Assembly (NCBI GenBank): GCA_003505905.1
Contig: DNXM01000040.1
Span: 9,654 to 16,749 of the forward strand
From: Oscillospiraceae bacterium
Lineage (GTDB): Bacteria; Bacillota; Clostridia; Oscillospirales; Acutalibacteraceae
DNA: 7,096 bases
Reading direction: 5' to 3'
Shown: in pieces, positions 1 through 6,774 of the stretch
Numbering within the stretch: the stretch's first letter is position 1
Layout of the letters: the number at the start of each line of letters is the position of its first letter
Notes under the pieces: generated by a model
Told to the model about the DNA's origin: nothing
Seen by the model: the letters and a program-made list of their open reading frames with translations, nothing else
The model's database searches: none
Made by a program: the position numbers and the translations under genes

Positions 1-741
1 ACGGCTCAACTCGCTCACGAAATCGGTGACGACAAGTTAGCGCAGCGCATCGAGCCTTATGCACAACAATGGAAAAAATGCTATTCTGCCGAAACGGGTT
101 TGCTCAAGGAGGATTCCTCCTATTATGAAGGAACGCTTTACAACTATTCGTTCCGTCAGATGCTGAACATGGACGAGCGCATAAAAATCGCAGGCGGAAA
201 AAAAGCGTTCGTTTCCCTGCTTGACAGCTTTTTCGGTTACGGACAGCCCGATGTCGAGTTACCGACCGACCCCGACAACTATCAAGCGGTTGCGGACGGA
301 ATCAAGCTCGGCCGTTTTGAAGGCTTCAACAACGAATCCGATACCGAAGCGCCGTTTTCCTACATCTATGCCGACCGCCACGACCGCACCTGTGAAATTA
401 TCCGAAGCGGCATGAAAAATATGTTTTCCACAGGAAAGGGCGGATTGCCCGGCAACAACGACACGGGTGCGCTGTCCTCTTACTATGTCTTTATGGCGCT
501 TGGTTTGTTCCCTGTCGCCGGTCAGGATATTTTCCTGATTGCTTCGCCGTTTGTCAAGCGTGCACAAATCAAGTTATATAACGGAAACTATCTGACGGTC
601 ACAACCGATAAGGTCAGCGATGAAGCCGTTTATGTGAAATCGCTTGAATTCAACGGAGAGCCCGTCACAGACTGGCGAATTCACGCAAATGATTTGCTTC
701 AAGGCGGAACGCTGTCGTTCAAAATGAGCGAAGAAGCTTGA
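1..741 (+). CDS. GH92 family glycosidase (alpha-mannosidase-like), C-terminal part; 5' end outside window
   Basis: The frame is open from the first base to the TGA at 739-741, giving 246 residues of the C-terminal part of a larger protein. Several stretches match the GH92 pattern: FEGFNNE (nt 316-336), then a segment ending APFSYIYADRHDRT, then GGLPGNNDTGALSSYYVF (from nt 439), LGLFPVAGQDIFLIASPF, and a terminal beta-sandwich stretch with LEFNGEPV and LLQGGTLSFKMS. GH92 enzymes are calcium-dependent exo-acting alpha-mannosidases that use an inverting mechanism, and the GNxD loop lies in the active-site half of the catalytic domain. The loop is intact here (GNND). The N-terminal beta-sandwich, the catalytic acid region and any signal peptide lie outside the window, so location and linkage specificity cannot be judged. 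No hairpin follows the stop, so transcripts may run into the oxidoreductase gene downstream. The family call is firm; the mannosidase substrate is inferred from the family. Confidence 0.92.
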   Translation, partial: TAQLAHEIGDDKLAQRIEPYAQQWKKCYSAETGLLKEDSSYYEGTLYNYSFRQMLNMDERIKIAGGKKAFVSLLDSFFGYGQPDVELPTDPDNYQAVADGIKLGRFEGFNNESDTEAPFSYIYADRHDRTCEIIRSGMKNMFSTGKGGLPGNNDTGALSSYYVFMALGLFPVAGQDIFLIASPFVKRAQIKLYNGNYLTVTTDKVSDEAVYVKSLEFNGEPVTDWRIHANDLLQGGTLSFKMSEEA

Positions 742-747
742 ATTTGA

Positions 748-776
748 TTGACAAAAAAATCTGCGTTTGATACAAT
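748..776 (+). promoter_or_regulatory. Sigma-A promoter with extended -10, driving the oxidoreductase pair
   Basis: A perfect -35 box TTGACA (748-753) is separated by 17 bases from a -10 box TACAAT (771-776), one mismatch from consensus. TG at 768-769 gives an extended -10 (TGaTACAAT). The predicted start of transcription is near 783, leaving a leader of only about 27 bases before the ATG at 810. That is too short for a riboswitch. No convincing operator palindrome is visible, so this looks like a strong, possibly constitutive promoter. Confidence 0.85.
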
Positions 777-809
777 GAAGTCATACTTATCAAGGAAAGA
801 AGGGCAACC

Positions 810-2366
810 ATGTCAAAAAAATATGATGCAATTGTCATCGGTGCCGGCAACGGCGGTTTGACTGCCGCCACAAAGCTTGCGCTGAACGGAAAGAAAACGC
901 TTTTGCTTGAAAAACACAATCTCCCCGGCGGTTTTGCAACAAGCTTTGTTCGTGGGCGCTTCGAGTTTGAGGCATCTCTGCACGAGCTTTGCGGAATCGG
1001 TCCGTTGGTAAACGACAACGGTAACCTTGCCAAGCTGTTCAAGGAGCTTGGTGTATTTGACCGAGTAGAATGGATTTCTTTGCCCGATGCTTACCGTACC
1101 ATAACCATCGGTGACGGCGATGAGAATTTCGATTACGATATGCCCATCGGAAAAGAGAATTTCATCAAAAAGGCAGAAGAATATGTCCCCGGCTCCCGTC
1201 CTGTTTGTGAGGAAATTTTCGATTTGATTGAGCAAATCAATGACGGCGTTAATTTCATCAGCAACATCACCGATTTTAAGCCGAGCATGATAAAGGATAT
1301 TTTCAACAAACACCAAAACTTCCTTAACTTGGCAGGTTATTCGGTCAACCAAGTGTTTGACGCCTTGGATGTTCCAAAACCAATCCGTGATATTTTTGCC
1401 GGCTATTGGTGCTATTTGGGTGTAAACCTGGATGAATTAAATGCGATTCACTATTTTACCATGCTTTATTCGTACCTGATTGAGGGTGCCACCATCCCGA
1501 AGAGCCGCAGTCACGGCATCAGCAGTGCTTTGCTCGACCGCTTCGAAGAGCTTGGCGGTGAAGCGTGGATGAACACCAAGGTCGAAAAGATTTTGGTCAA
1601 GAACAAGGTTGCCTATGGCGTTCAGCTTGAAAACGGTGAAGAAATTCTTGCGGACTATGTGGTTTGCAATGCCTCGCCCTACAATGCTTTCAACAAGTTG
1701 ATTGACCGCAAAGAAGTGCCCGAGCATCAGCTGAAGGATTACAACGCCAAGAAGCTTGCCGCAAAAGGCTTTGCTGTTTTCCTCGGCTTGGACAAATCCC
1801 CTGAAGAGCTTGGCATGAAGAATCACACATACTTCATTTATGACACTGCTGACACGAAGCTTCAAAGCGATATGCTTCGTTCCCGAAAAACAAACGGTGT
1901 TCAGGCAACGGTCAATTTGAACGCAGGCGACCCGAATTGTTCACCCGAAGGCACCACCATTTTGTACATGACCAGCTTATTCCTCGGCGATACGGCGTGG
2001 GACGATGTAACGCCCGCAACCTATCACAAAGCCAAGCGAGAATTTGCCGAAAAGATGATTGACAACTTTGAGCTTGCAACGGGTATCAAAATTCGTGAGC
2101 ATATCGAAGAAATCGAAATTGCCGCACCGATGACCTATGCGCATTACACCGAAGCGCCGAACGGAACGATTTACGGCTACGATGCCGTTGGCACCAACAG
2201 CATTGTTCACCGTTTGATGACCATGGCCATGGGCGAAAAGGTCAAGAACCTTTATTTCGCCGGCGGCTACACGCAGCAGTGCATCGGGTTCTCCCCGTCT
2301 TACACCACGGGCGGCATGGCGGCACAACAGATTCTTGACGATGCAAAGAAGGAGGCGCAAGCATGA
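810..2366 (+). CDS. CrtI/phytoene-desaturase-like NAD(P)/FAD-dependent oxidoreductase
   Basis: This is a 518-residue flavoprotein. The N-terminus is a Rossmann beta-alpha-beta unit for FAD, GAGNGG at residues 11-16, with acidic E34 (LLLEK) at the end of the second strand and LPGGFATS just after it. Further signatures are SHGISSALLDRFEELGGE (234-251), a second FAD-contact region ending DYVVCNASP (282-290), EAPNGTIYGYD (448-458), and the C-terminal FAD loop LYFAGGYTQQCIGFSPSY (481-498) followed by TTGGMAA. Order and length fit the phytoene desaturase / carotenoid isomerase / retinol saturase superfamily (450-550 residues), whose members desaturate, saturate or isomerise lipophilic polyenes. No carotenoid synthesis genes are nearby, so a carotenoid role is not supported. 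No signal peptide or clear membrane segment is seen. The ATG has AAGGG at 800-804, 5 bases upstream. The stop overlaps the next start (ATGA), so the product probably works with the iron-sulfur reductase. The superfamily is certain; the substrate is unknown. Confidence 0.9.
   Translation: MSKKYDAIVIGAGNGGLTAATKLALNGKKTLLLEKHNLPGGFATSFVRGRFEFEASLHELCGIGPLVNDNGNLAKLFKELGVFDRVEWISLPDAYRTITIGDGDENFDYDMPIGKENFIKKAEEYVPGSRPVCEEIFDLIEQINDGVNFISNITDFKPSMIKDIFNKHQNFLNLAGYSVNQVFDALDVPKPIRDIFAGYWCYLGVNLDELNAIHYFTMLYSYLIEGATIPKSRSHGISSALLDRFEELGGEAWMNTKVEKILVKNKVAYGVQLENGEEILADYVVCNASPYNAFNKLIDRKEVPEHQLKDYNAKKLAAKGFAVFLGLDKSPEELGMKNHTYFIYDTADTKLQSDMLRSRKTNGVQATVNLNAGDPNCSPEGTTILYMTSLFLGDTAWDDVTPATYHKAKREFAEKMIDNFELATGIKIREHIEEIEIAAPMTYAHYTEAPNGTIYGYDAVGTNSIVHRLMTMAMGEKVKNLYFAGGYTQQCIGFSPSYTTGGMAAQQILDDAKKEAQA
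2348..2355 (+). promoter_or_regulatory. Ribosome binding site GAAGGAGG fixing the reductase start
   Basis: GAAGGAGG lies inside the end of the upstream oxidoreductase gene, 7 bases before the ATG at 2363. It selects that ATG over the internal in-frame ATGs at 2411 (residue 17) and 2426 (residue 22), which have no such site. The N-terminal extension of the reductase is therefore really translated, and the two genes are probably translationally coupled. Confidence 0.85.
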
Positions 2367-3574
2367 AGCTCCATAAGAATATCATCGTAAAGACCAAATC
2401 ACTCGACTTTATGAACACTGCGGCGATGATTCCGCAGCGTCTTGCGGAAATCGGTTCTTCATCCGCAGAGCCGACAACCGCTCCGGATTCCTACAATGTC
2501 AATCTTGTCGCAAACGCCCTTCATCCCAAAAAGCTCAACCTGCGTATTCGTAAAATCGAAGAACATTCGGCAGATGTGAAAAGCTACTACCTCACTTGGG
2601 AAAACAGCGTTCCGACTCCCTATTTCCGTGCCGGTCAATACTTGACCGTTCAGCTGAAAGTCGGTTCTTCCGTTTTGACCAGACCATATTCCCTTGCTTC
2701 ATCCCCTGCTTCGGCTTTGCACGGTGAATATCACATTATGGTTAAGCGTGTTCCCGACGGTTTCGCTTCCGGTTACATTTTGGATAACTGGCAGGTAGGC
2801 GATAAAATTACCGCTTTCGCACCCGAAGGTAACTTCGTATATGAACCGTTGCGTGACGCAAAGAATGTCGTCGGTCTTGCCGGTGGCAGTGGTATCACCC
2901 CGTTTCTTTCCTTTGCCCGGGCAATTGCCGACGGTACGGAGGATTTCAACTTAACCCTGCTCTACGGCGCACGCAATAAGGATGAAATTGTTTTCAAAGA
3001 TGAGCTTGACGAAATTGCCCGGACCTGCGACAAGGTCAAGGTCATTTATGTACTCAGCGAAGCAAAAGGTACAACGGCAGGCTATGAAAAAGGATTTATC
3101 GGCGCCGATTTGATTCAAAAATACGCTCCTGAAAATGAAAAATACAGCGTGTTTGTCTGCGGTCCCGGTGCTATGTACCGTTTCCTCGGCGGCGAACTGC
3201 CAAAGCTCGGCATCGCCGACAAATATATCCGTATGGAAATGTCGGCTGGTGCAAGAAAGCTCGCCGACGAACCCGGTTACCCGACCGAACTACTCGGAAA
3301 AACCTTCCGCTTGACGGTCATCAACCGTGATGAGAAAATCGAGGCGGAATGCAAGGCGGACGACAGCATTCTTTGCTCCCTCGAAAAAGCAGGCATTGCC
3401 GTACCGGCTCGTTGCCGCAGCGGCGAATGCGGATTCTGCCGCAGTAAGCTAATCGGCGGTGAAGTTTTTATTCCGCAAGGTGTCGATAAGCGCCGTATTG
3501 CGGATGCACGATTCGGATACATTCATCCCTGCTGTACCTATCCGCTCGGCGATATTACCATTAAAATCAACTGA
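2363..3574 (+). CDS. NAD(P)H:acceptor flavoprotein reductase with C-terminal [2Fe-2S] ferredoxin domain
   Basis: This 403-residue protein has three recognisable parts after an N-terminal extension of about 55 residues. The FAD domain (about 57-160) carries the FAD-binding RPYSLASS at 107-114 and GQYLTV. The NAD(P) domain (about 165-295) has GLAGGSGITP (171-180) and VCGPGAM (265-271), the usual nucleotide-binding and hydride-transfer signatures of the ferredoxin-NADP+ reductase superfamily. The C-terminal ferredoxin domain (about 313-403) has C351-x4-C356-x2-C359 (CRSGECGFC) and a fourth ligand, C390 or adjacent C391, in HPCCTYP. This layout matches oxygenase reductases and related electron donors, passing electrons NAD(P)H to FAD to [2Fe-2S] to a partner. 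The protein appears soluble. The start overlaps the oxidoreductase stop by 4 bases, so that enzyme is the likely partner. The extension (residues 1-55, ending NLVANALHP) matches no domain I can name. Domain calls are firm; the partner and NADH/NADPH preference are inferred or unknown. Confidence 0.93.
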   Translation: MKLHKNIIVKTKSLDFMNTAAMIPQRLAEIGSSSAEPTTAPDSYNVNLVANALHPKKLNLRIRKIEEHSADVKSYYLTWENSVPTPYFRAGQYLTVQLKVGSSVLTRPYSLASSPASALHGEYHIMVKRVPDGFASGYILDNWQVGDKITAFAPEGNFVYEPLRDAKNVVGLAGGSGITPFLSFARAIADGTEDFNLTLLYGARNKDEIVFKDELDEIARTCDKVKVIYVLSEAKGTTAGYEKGFIGADLIQKYAPENEKYSVFVCGPGAMYRFLGGELPKLGIADKYIRMEMSAGARKLADEPGYPTELLGKTFRLTVINRDEKIEAECKADDSILCSLEKAGIAVPARCRSGECGFCRSKLIGGEVFIPQGVDKRRIADARFGYIHPCCTYPLGDITIKIN

Positions 3575-3577
3575 TGT

Positions 3578-3612
3578 AATCCCCCAAGCAGAAATCTGTT
3601 TGGGGGATTTTT
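3578..3612 (+). terminator. Intrinsic terminator or attenuator between the redox pair and the 625-residue gene
   Basis: The arms 3578-3591 and 3596-3609 form a 14-bp stem with one G-U pair (3588-3599), five consecutive C-G pairs and an AAAT loop. A run of five T at 3608-3612 overlaps the stem base and acts as the U-tract. The hairpin starts 3 bases after the reductase stop codon, and the U-tract ends 1 base before the ribosome binding site of the next gene. It should terminate the 810-3574 transcript, with any read-through feeding the gene at 3624. Confidence 0.88.
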
Positions 3613-3613
3613 A

Positions 3614-3620
3614 GGGAGGA
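3614..3620 (+). promoter_or_regulatory. Ribosome binding site GGGAGGA abutting the terminator
   Basis: GGGAGGA ends 3 bases before the ATG at 3624; its GGAGG core ends 4 bases before, a rather short spacer. It starts one base after the U-tract, so the hairpin sits directly upstream of the initiation region and could affect ribosome access on read-through transcripts. There is no alternative nearby start with a better site. Confidence 0.75.
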
Positions 3621-3623
3621 CGT

Positions 3624-5501
3624 ATGTATAAGATTTCCGTACCGATCACCACATTTGTTTTGGAAACTTACGGAACCGAAACCGTTTTGGAAGAACTGAA
3701 AAAGCTGGACTGTGAACGACTCTTTTTGTGTCCGAGCTCCGAAGGACTTTTCAATAACAAGCGTGATGAAGAATTTGAACGATTGGAAAAATACTGTCAT
3801 TATTTTCAAGAACACGGCTTTGAAGTCGGAATGTGGATTTGGACTTACTATTTCAAGGGTGAATGCGATTATGTGCGCTTAACTTCGCCGTTCGGTCAGA
3901 AATCCGCAACGCAGATTTGCGCAGCCGATTTGCAATACCGAAAAGTCATGGGAAAAATCCTGCAAGACGGCGCAAGGTGCGGTTTTGATTTAATCATGTT
4001 TGACGATGATTTTCGTTACGGTTTTCACGATATCGGCTTCGGTTGCTGTTGCGAAAACCATCTGCGCATGATGAGCGAACATCTCGGCGAATCGGTGAAC
4101 CTCGAAACCATTCGACCTTTTTTGCTTGGCGGCGAAAAAAACAAATATCGGGATGCGTTTGTGCAGGCAAATGCGAAAGCATATGTAGATTTCGCAAAAG
4201 CGATGCGAAACTATGTCGATGAAATCAATCCTGATTTGCGCCTCGGTTTTTGCGCCTGTATCACCTCTTGGGATTTGGACGGCACAACGCCCGACCGAAT
4301 TGCGGAAATTTTAGCAGGCAAGAACAAGCCTTTTTATCGCTTAATCGGTGCACCATATTGGGGCGCACAGCGACATTGGGGAACAAGATTAGCGGAAAAC
4401 ATTGAAATGGAACGCTTGGAAGCAACTCGCCGGTGGAATGCGAATATCGAAATATTTTCCGAGGGTGACACCCATCCGCGCCCCCGTTTCCGTGTTCCTG
4501 CTTCCTATTTAGAAGGATTTGACACAGCTTTACGAGCTGCCGGATGTGCGGACGGCATTTTGAAGTATGCGCTTGATTACACTTCCGACCCTGCAACAGA
4601 GAACGGATATCGTAAGGCGCACGAAAAGAACCGTGATGTGTATGAAAAAATCAACGAGCTTTTTGATGATAAACAATCCATCGGCGTTCGGGTTTGGGAT
4701 AAAGCGGCAAAATACGCCGATATGACCATTCCGGAGAAGAAAGAAAACTCCTGCAATATTCAAGACACGGCGTTTTCGCCTGCAATCAAAATGCTCACCT
4801 GCTGTTCCATGCCGATTACTTACGGTGATGAATTCACCGCCGGTGTTGCATTTGGTGAAGATGTAAAAGCCGTACCGCCTGCAATGCTTGACAGCGGTCT
4901 GATACTCGACTTGCGTGCGTGCGAAATTCTAATGGAGCAAGGGGTTGATGTTGGTATTGAAGAAATCGGTGAATATCAAACGGCAAATACAGAACATTTT
5001 TTTGAACCGAACAATTATGTGCGCATTGACAATGATTCTCAATTCCGTGCGGTGAAGCTGAAGCAGCGGGCATCGGTTGAAAGCGAGTACCATTGCGGTA
5101 AAAACGATTATCCGGCAACCTATCGCTATACCAATGCAAACGGACAACGCTTCTTTGTGTTTTGCTTTGATGCCTATTTCAATTCGGAGTCGCTTTTCCG
5201 GATGTACCCGAGAGCAATACAAATCGCAGCCGCAAGCGAATGGCTGAGCGGTGAAAAAATGCCGGCAGTCTGTTTCGGGAACCCCGACTTATACTTACAG
5301 GTTAAAAGAAACGGAAAACGCCTTGCCATCGGGTTGTGGAATTTTTCAGCCGATGCGATTGACGAACCGATTGTATCTCTTGGTTTAAGCGGCACCGTAA
5401 CAAAAACGATAGACTGCGACGCTGAAAGCAATGGAAACGATGTCGTTCTTTCACCGATTCCAGCCTTTTCATTCGCTGCGGTTGAGGTTGAATTTAAATA
5501 A
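3624..5501 (+). CDS. Putative TIM-barrel glycoside hydrolase-like protein of unknown family
   Basis: This 625-residue protein is not assigned to a named family. It lacks a signal peptide and is rich in free cysteines, including CCCE at 141-144, so it is probably cytoplasmic. The first 320 or so residues read like a (beta/alpha)8 barrel: an early VPITTFVLE strand, FEVGMWIWTYYFKG (66-79), FDLIMFDDDFRYG (121-133) at a strand end where sugar-binding or catalytic acids sit, LRLGFCACITSWDLDG (205-220), LIGAPYWG (240-247), and IEIFSEGDTHPRPRF (275-289), where E280 is a candidate catalytic acid. A middle region (about 350-450) with ITYGDEF and MLDSGLILDLRACEILMEQG (421-440) resembles the Rossmann-like domain after the barrel in GH42-like enzymes. 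The C-terminus (about 500-625) looks like a beta-sandwich. The glycosidase-rich context fits. The D127-D129/E280 assignment is inference, and a non-hydrolytic carbohydrate-active protein is possible. Confidence 0.7.
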   Translation: MYKISVPITTFVLETYGTETVLEELKKLDCERLFLCPSSEGLFNNKRDEEFERLEKYCHYFQEHGFEVGMWIWTYYFKGECDYVRLTSPFGQKSATQICAADLQYRKVMGKILQDGARCGFDLIMFDDDFRYGFHDIGFGCCCENHLRMMSEHLGESVNLETIRPFLLGGEKNKYRDAFVQANAKAYVDFAKAMRNYVDEINPDLRLGFCACITSWDLDGTTPDRIAEILAGKNKPFYRLIGAPYWGAQRHWGTRLAENIEMERLEATRRWNANIEIFSEGDTHPRPRFRVPASYLEGFDTALRAAGCADGILKYALDYTSDPATENGYRKAHEKNRDVYEKINELFDDKQSIGVRVWDKAAKYADMTIPEKKENSCNIQDTAFSPAIKMLTCCSMPITYGDEFTAGVAFGEDVKAVPPAMLDSGLILDLRACEILMEQGVDVGIEEIGEYQTANTEHFFEPNNYVRIDNDSQFRAVKLKQRASVESEYHCGKNDYPATYRYTNANGQRFFVFCFDAYFNSESLFRMYPRAIQIAAASEWLSGEKMPAVCFGNPDLYLQVKRNGKRLAIGLWNFSADAIDEPIVSLGLSGTVTKTIDCDAESNGNDVVLSPIPAFSFAAVEVEFK

Positions 5502-5506
5502 TGCCA

Positions 5507-5537
5507 AAAGGCACCGCCCGATTCGAGCGGTGCCTTT
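5507..5537. terminator. Bidirectional intrinsic terminator between convergent genes
   Basis: The arms 5507-5517 and 5527-5537 form a perfect 11-bp stem (AAAGGCACCGC) with a 9-base loop. Read on the plus strand the right arm ends in TTT, 6 bases downstream of the 625-residue gene's stop. Read on the minus strand the stem is followed by a run of T (TTTT, from the A-run at 5506-5509), 11 bases beyond the TerB-like gene's stop. The U-tract is slightly better on the minus strand, and the hairpin can serve both sides. Confidence 0.85.
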
Positions 5538-5548
5538 CGCAATAAAAA

Positions 5549-5950
5549 TCAGCCGTTTACATATTCATTGAGGTTGTCATAAACCTCGAACAGCTTCTTT
5601 AGGTTTTTCATAACGACATCCAAATCTTTTGTCGGCAAGTCAAAGATTTTCATCACTTTTGCGGTGAAATCGGATTCCACAACATCCAGAACATGGTCGC
5701 TCATCAAAACGGCAATCAGTTCAACAAAAACGGCACGAATATCCGTTTCGTTGCTGATTTCTTTCAGTTTTACAGCCGCCTCGTCTGTGGAAAATCTCGC
5801 TTCAAATCTCGGCTCAATCTCCATTTCTTCTGCATATTGTTCAATTAAATTCTTTTCCGTTTCGTCAAACTCATCGTTTGAATTGGATGCATTGACGCAC
5901 AAGTCCAAAAATAATTCTTTCTGCTCAACATTCAATTCCTTCAAATACAT
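5549..5950 (-). CDS. Small acidic TerB-like helical protein
   Basis: This 133-residue, strongly acidic, apparently all-helical protein has no signal peptide or membrane segment. It shows the two-lobed pattern of the TerB / DjlA N-terminal-like fold. Helix 1 (LFLDLCVNAS, 13-22) runs into the acidic turn NSNDEFDETE (23-32), and a second copy, IAVLMSDHVLDVVESDF (79-95), is followed by KIFDLPTKDLD (101-111). In TerB-like domains these turns (AxADGxxDxxE in the classical form) bind metal or maintain the fold; here they deviate but keep the acidic positions. TerB-like proteins are linked to tellurite resistance or stress modules, but many stand-alone copies have no known role, and no other ter genes are present here. 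The gene follows the HAD phosphatase by 11 bases in the same operon. The real-gene call is firm; the fold call is moderate and function is unknown. Confidence 0.8.
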   Translation of the reverse strand: MYLKELNVEQKELFLDLCVNASNSNDEFDETEKNLIEQYAEEMEIEPRFEARFSTDEAAVKLKEISNETDIRAVFVELIAVLMSDHVLDVVESDFTAKVMKIFDLPTKDLDVVMKNLKKLFEVYDNLNEYVNG

Positions 5951-5956
5951 TTGAAT

Positions 5957-5963
5957 ACCTCCT
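5957..5963 (-). promoter_or_regulatory. Consensus ribosome binding site AGGAGGT overlapping the upstream stop codon
   Basis: On the minus strand AGGAGGT lies 6 bases before the ATG at 5950 and overlaps the TAG stop (5962-5964) of the phosphatase gene. It confirms the start of the TerB-like gene and suggests translational coupling. Confidence 0.85.
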
Positions 5964-6762
5964 ATTGATATAATTCGTCTAATATTTCTATCACATGGGC
6001 AACCGTTCCGTCCGTATTGGGGCGAACAATGCGGTCAGCCGCCTGTTTTGCCATATCACTGCCATTTTCGGGCGCAAAACCGATTGCGGCAGCTTTCAGC
6101 ATATGAACATCGTTTTCACCGTCACCGACTGCGTAACAGTCTTTATGGTCAATCCCGAGCGCATCGGCAAGCTGAAACAGCCCAAAGCCCTTGTCCACGC
6201 CCTGTTGCAGCACTTCGACATAGCAACCCGTGGCAGGAATGTATTTCACCCAAGGGTACTCTTCGGATAAAAACGCTTGAATTTCGAGCGATTGCTCGGG
6301 CGAATACAGCATCACTTTTACCCACGGCAACATGGAAGCATCCGCTTTTTCAATTACTTTGACGGGCATTTTTAATATTTCAAAATGTCGCTGTGAGGTT
6401 TCGGAATCATGTATAATATAGCCGCCCTCATGCGGAAACAGCTCAACCGAAGTGTCGGGAAATTTTTTGCGAACCGCTTCAATCACTTCGATAATTTCTT
6501 CGCCGAGCGAGCGTTCAAAAATCACCTCATCGGTTGCATAATCGTATGCCATCGCACCGTTTGAAAGCAAAACGGGCGCATTGATGTAACTGCCGTCATA
6601 CGCATGAAAGCCATGCTGTGTGCGCCCTGTACAGACGGTGAAACGACCGCCGTTTGCAATAAAATAAGCAATTGCTTCACGCACGCTTGGCGTAATTACG
6701 CCGTTTTCGTCGTACAGCGTGCCATCATAATCGCTCGCAAGGAGAACCTTGCTGAATTTCAT
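5962..6762 (-). CDS. Cof-type HAD-IIB family phosphatase
   Basis: This 266-residue protein has all four haloacid dehalogenase motifs. Motif I is SDYDGTL (10-16), with nucleophile D11 and acid/base D13. Motif II is the threonine of CTGRT (44-48). Motif III is K191 in GVDKGFGL. Motif IV is GDGEND (213-218), with magnesium-binding D214 and D218. The C2-type cap lies between about residues 85 and 185, as in the Cof/YbjI-type IIB subfamily, whose members hydrolyse sugar phosphates, flavin mononucleotide or similar small phosphate esters in the cytoplasm. Length is typical and no key residue is missing. The gene sits 12 bases after lacZ and 11 bases before the TerB-like gene. The ribosome binding site is weak (GAGG at 6773-6776) and overlaps the lacZ stop, so translation probably depends on coupling. 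A sugar-phosphate substrate tied to beta-galactoside use is an inference from context. Confidence 0.93.
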   Translation of the reverse strand: MKFSKVLLASDYDGTLYDENGVITPSVREAIAYFIANGGRFTVCTGRTQHGFHAYDGSYINAPVLLSNGAMAYDYATDEVIFERSLGEEIIEVIEAVRKKFPDTSVELFPHEGGYIIHDSETSQRHFEILKMPVKVIEKADASMLPWVKVMLYSPEQSLEIQAFLSEEYPWVKYIPATGCYVEVLQQGVDKGFGLFQLADALGIDHKDCYAVGDGENDVHMLKAAAIGFAPENGSDMAKQAADRIVRPNTDGTVAHVIEILDELYQ

Positions 6763-6774
6763 CGAATATCAACC

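Noticed and set aside
743..771. Direct repeat TTTGAT at 743-748 and 766-771 flanking the promoter spacer, as a possible regulator site
   Set aside because: It is only 6 bases long, AT-rich and overlaps the promoter boxes themselves, so chance is enough to explain it.
742..809. Riboswitch or leader RNA before the oxidoreductase gene
   Set aside because: The predicted leader is about 27 bases with no stable structure.
813..1352. Minus-strand open frame of 179 residues inside the CrtI-like gene
   Set aside because: It is antisense to a clearly conserved flavoprotein coding region, including its FAD motif, with no recognisable domain.
810..2366. Carotenoid biosynthesis (phytoene desaturase crtI) assignment
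   Set aside because: Superfamily similarity is clear, but no phytoene synthase or other carotenoid gene is present and the coupled NAD(P)H/[2Fe-2S] reductase is not part of that pathway.
5174..5542. Minus-strand open frame of 122 residues spanning the end of the 625-residue gene
   Set aside because: It starts inside the bidirectional terminator and lies antisense to coding sequence; no domain is recognisable.
5664..5954. Plus-strand open frame of 96 residues opposite the TerB-like gene
   Set aside because: It is an antisense shadow: Ser-rich, low-complexity translation, no ribosome binding site, and the minus-strand gene has a consensus site and a plausible fold.
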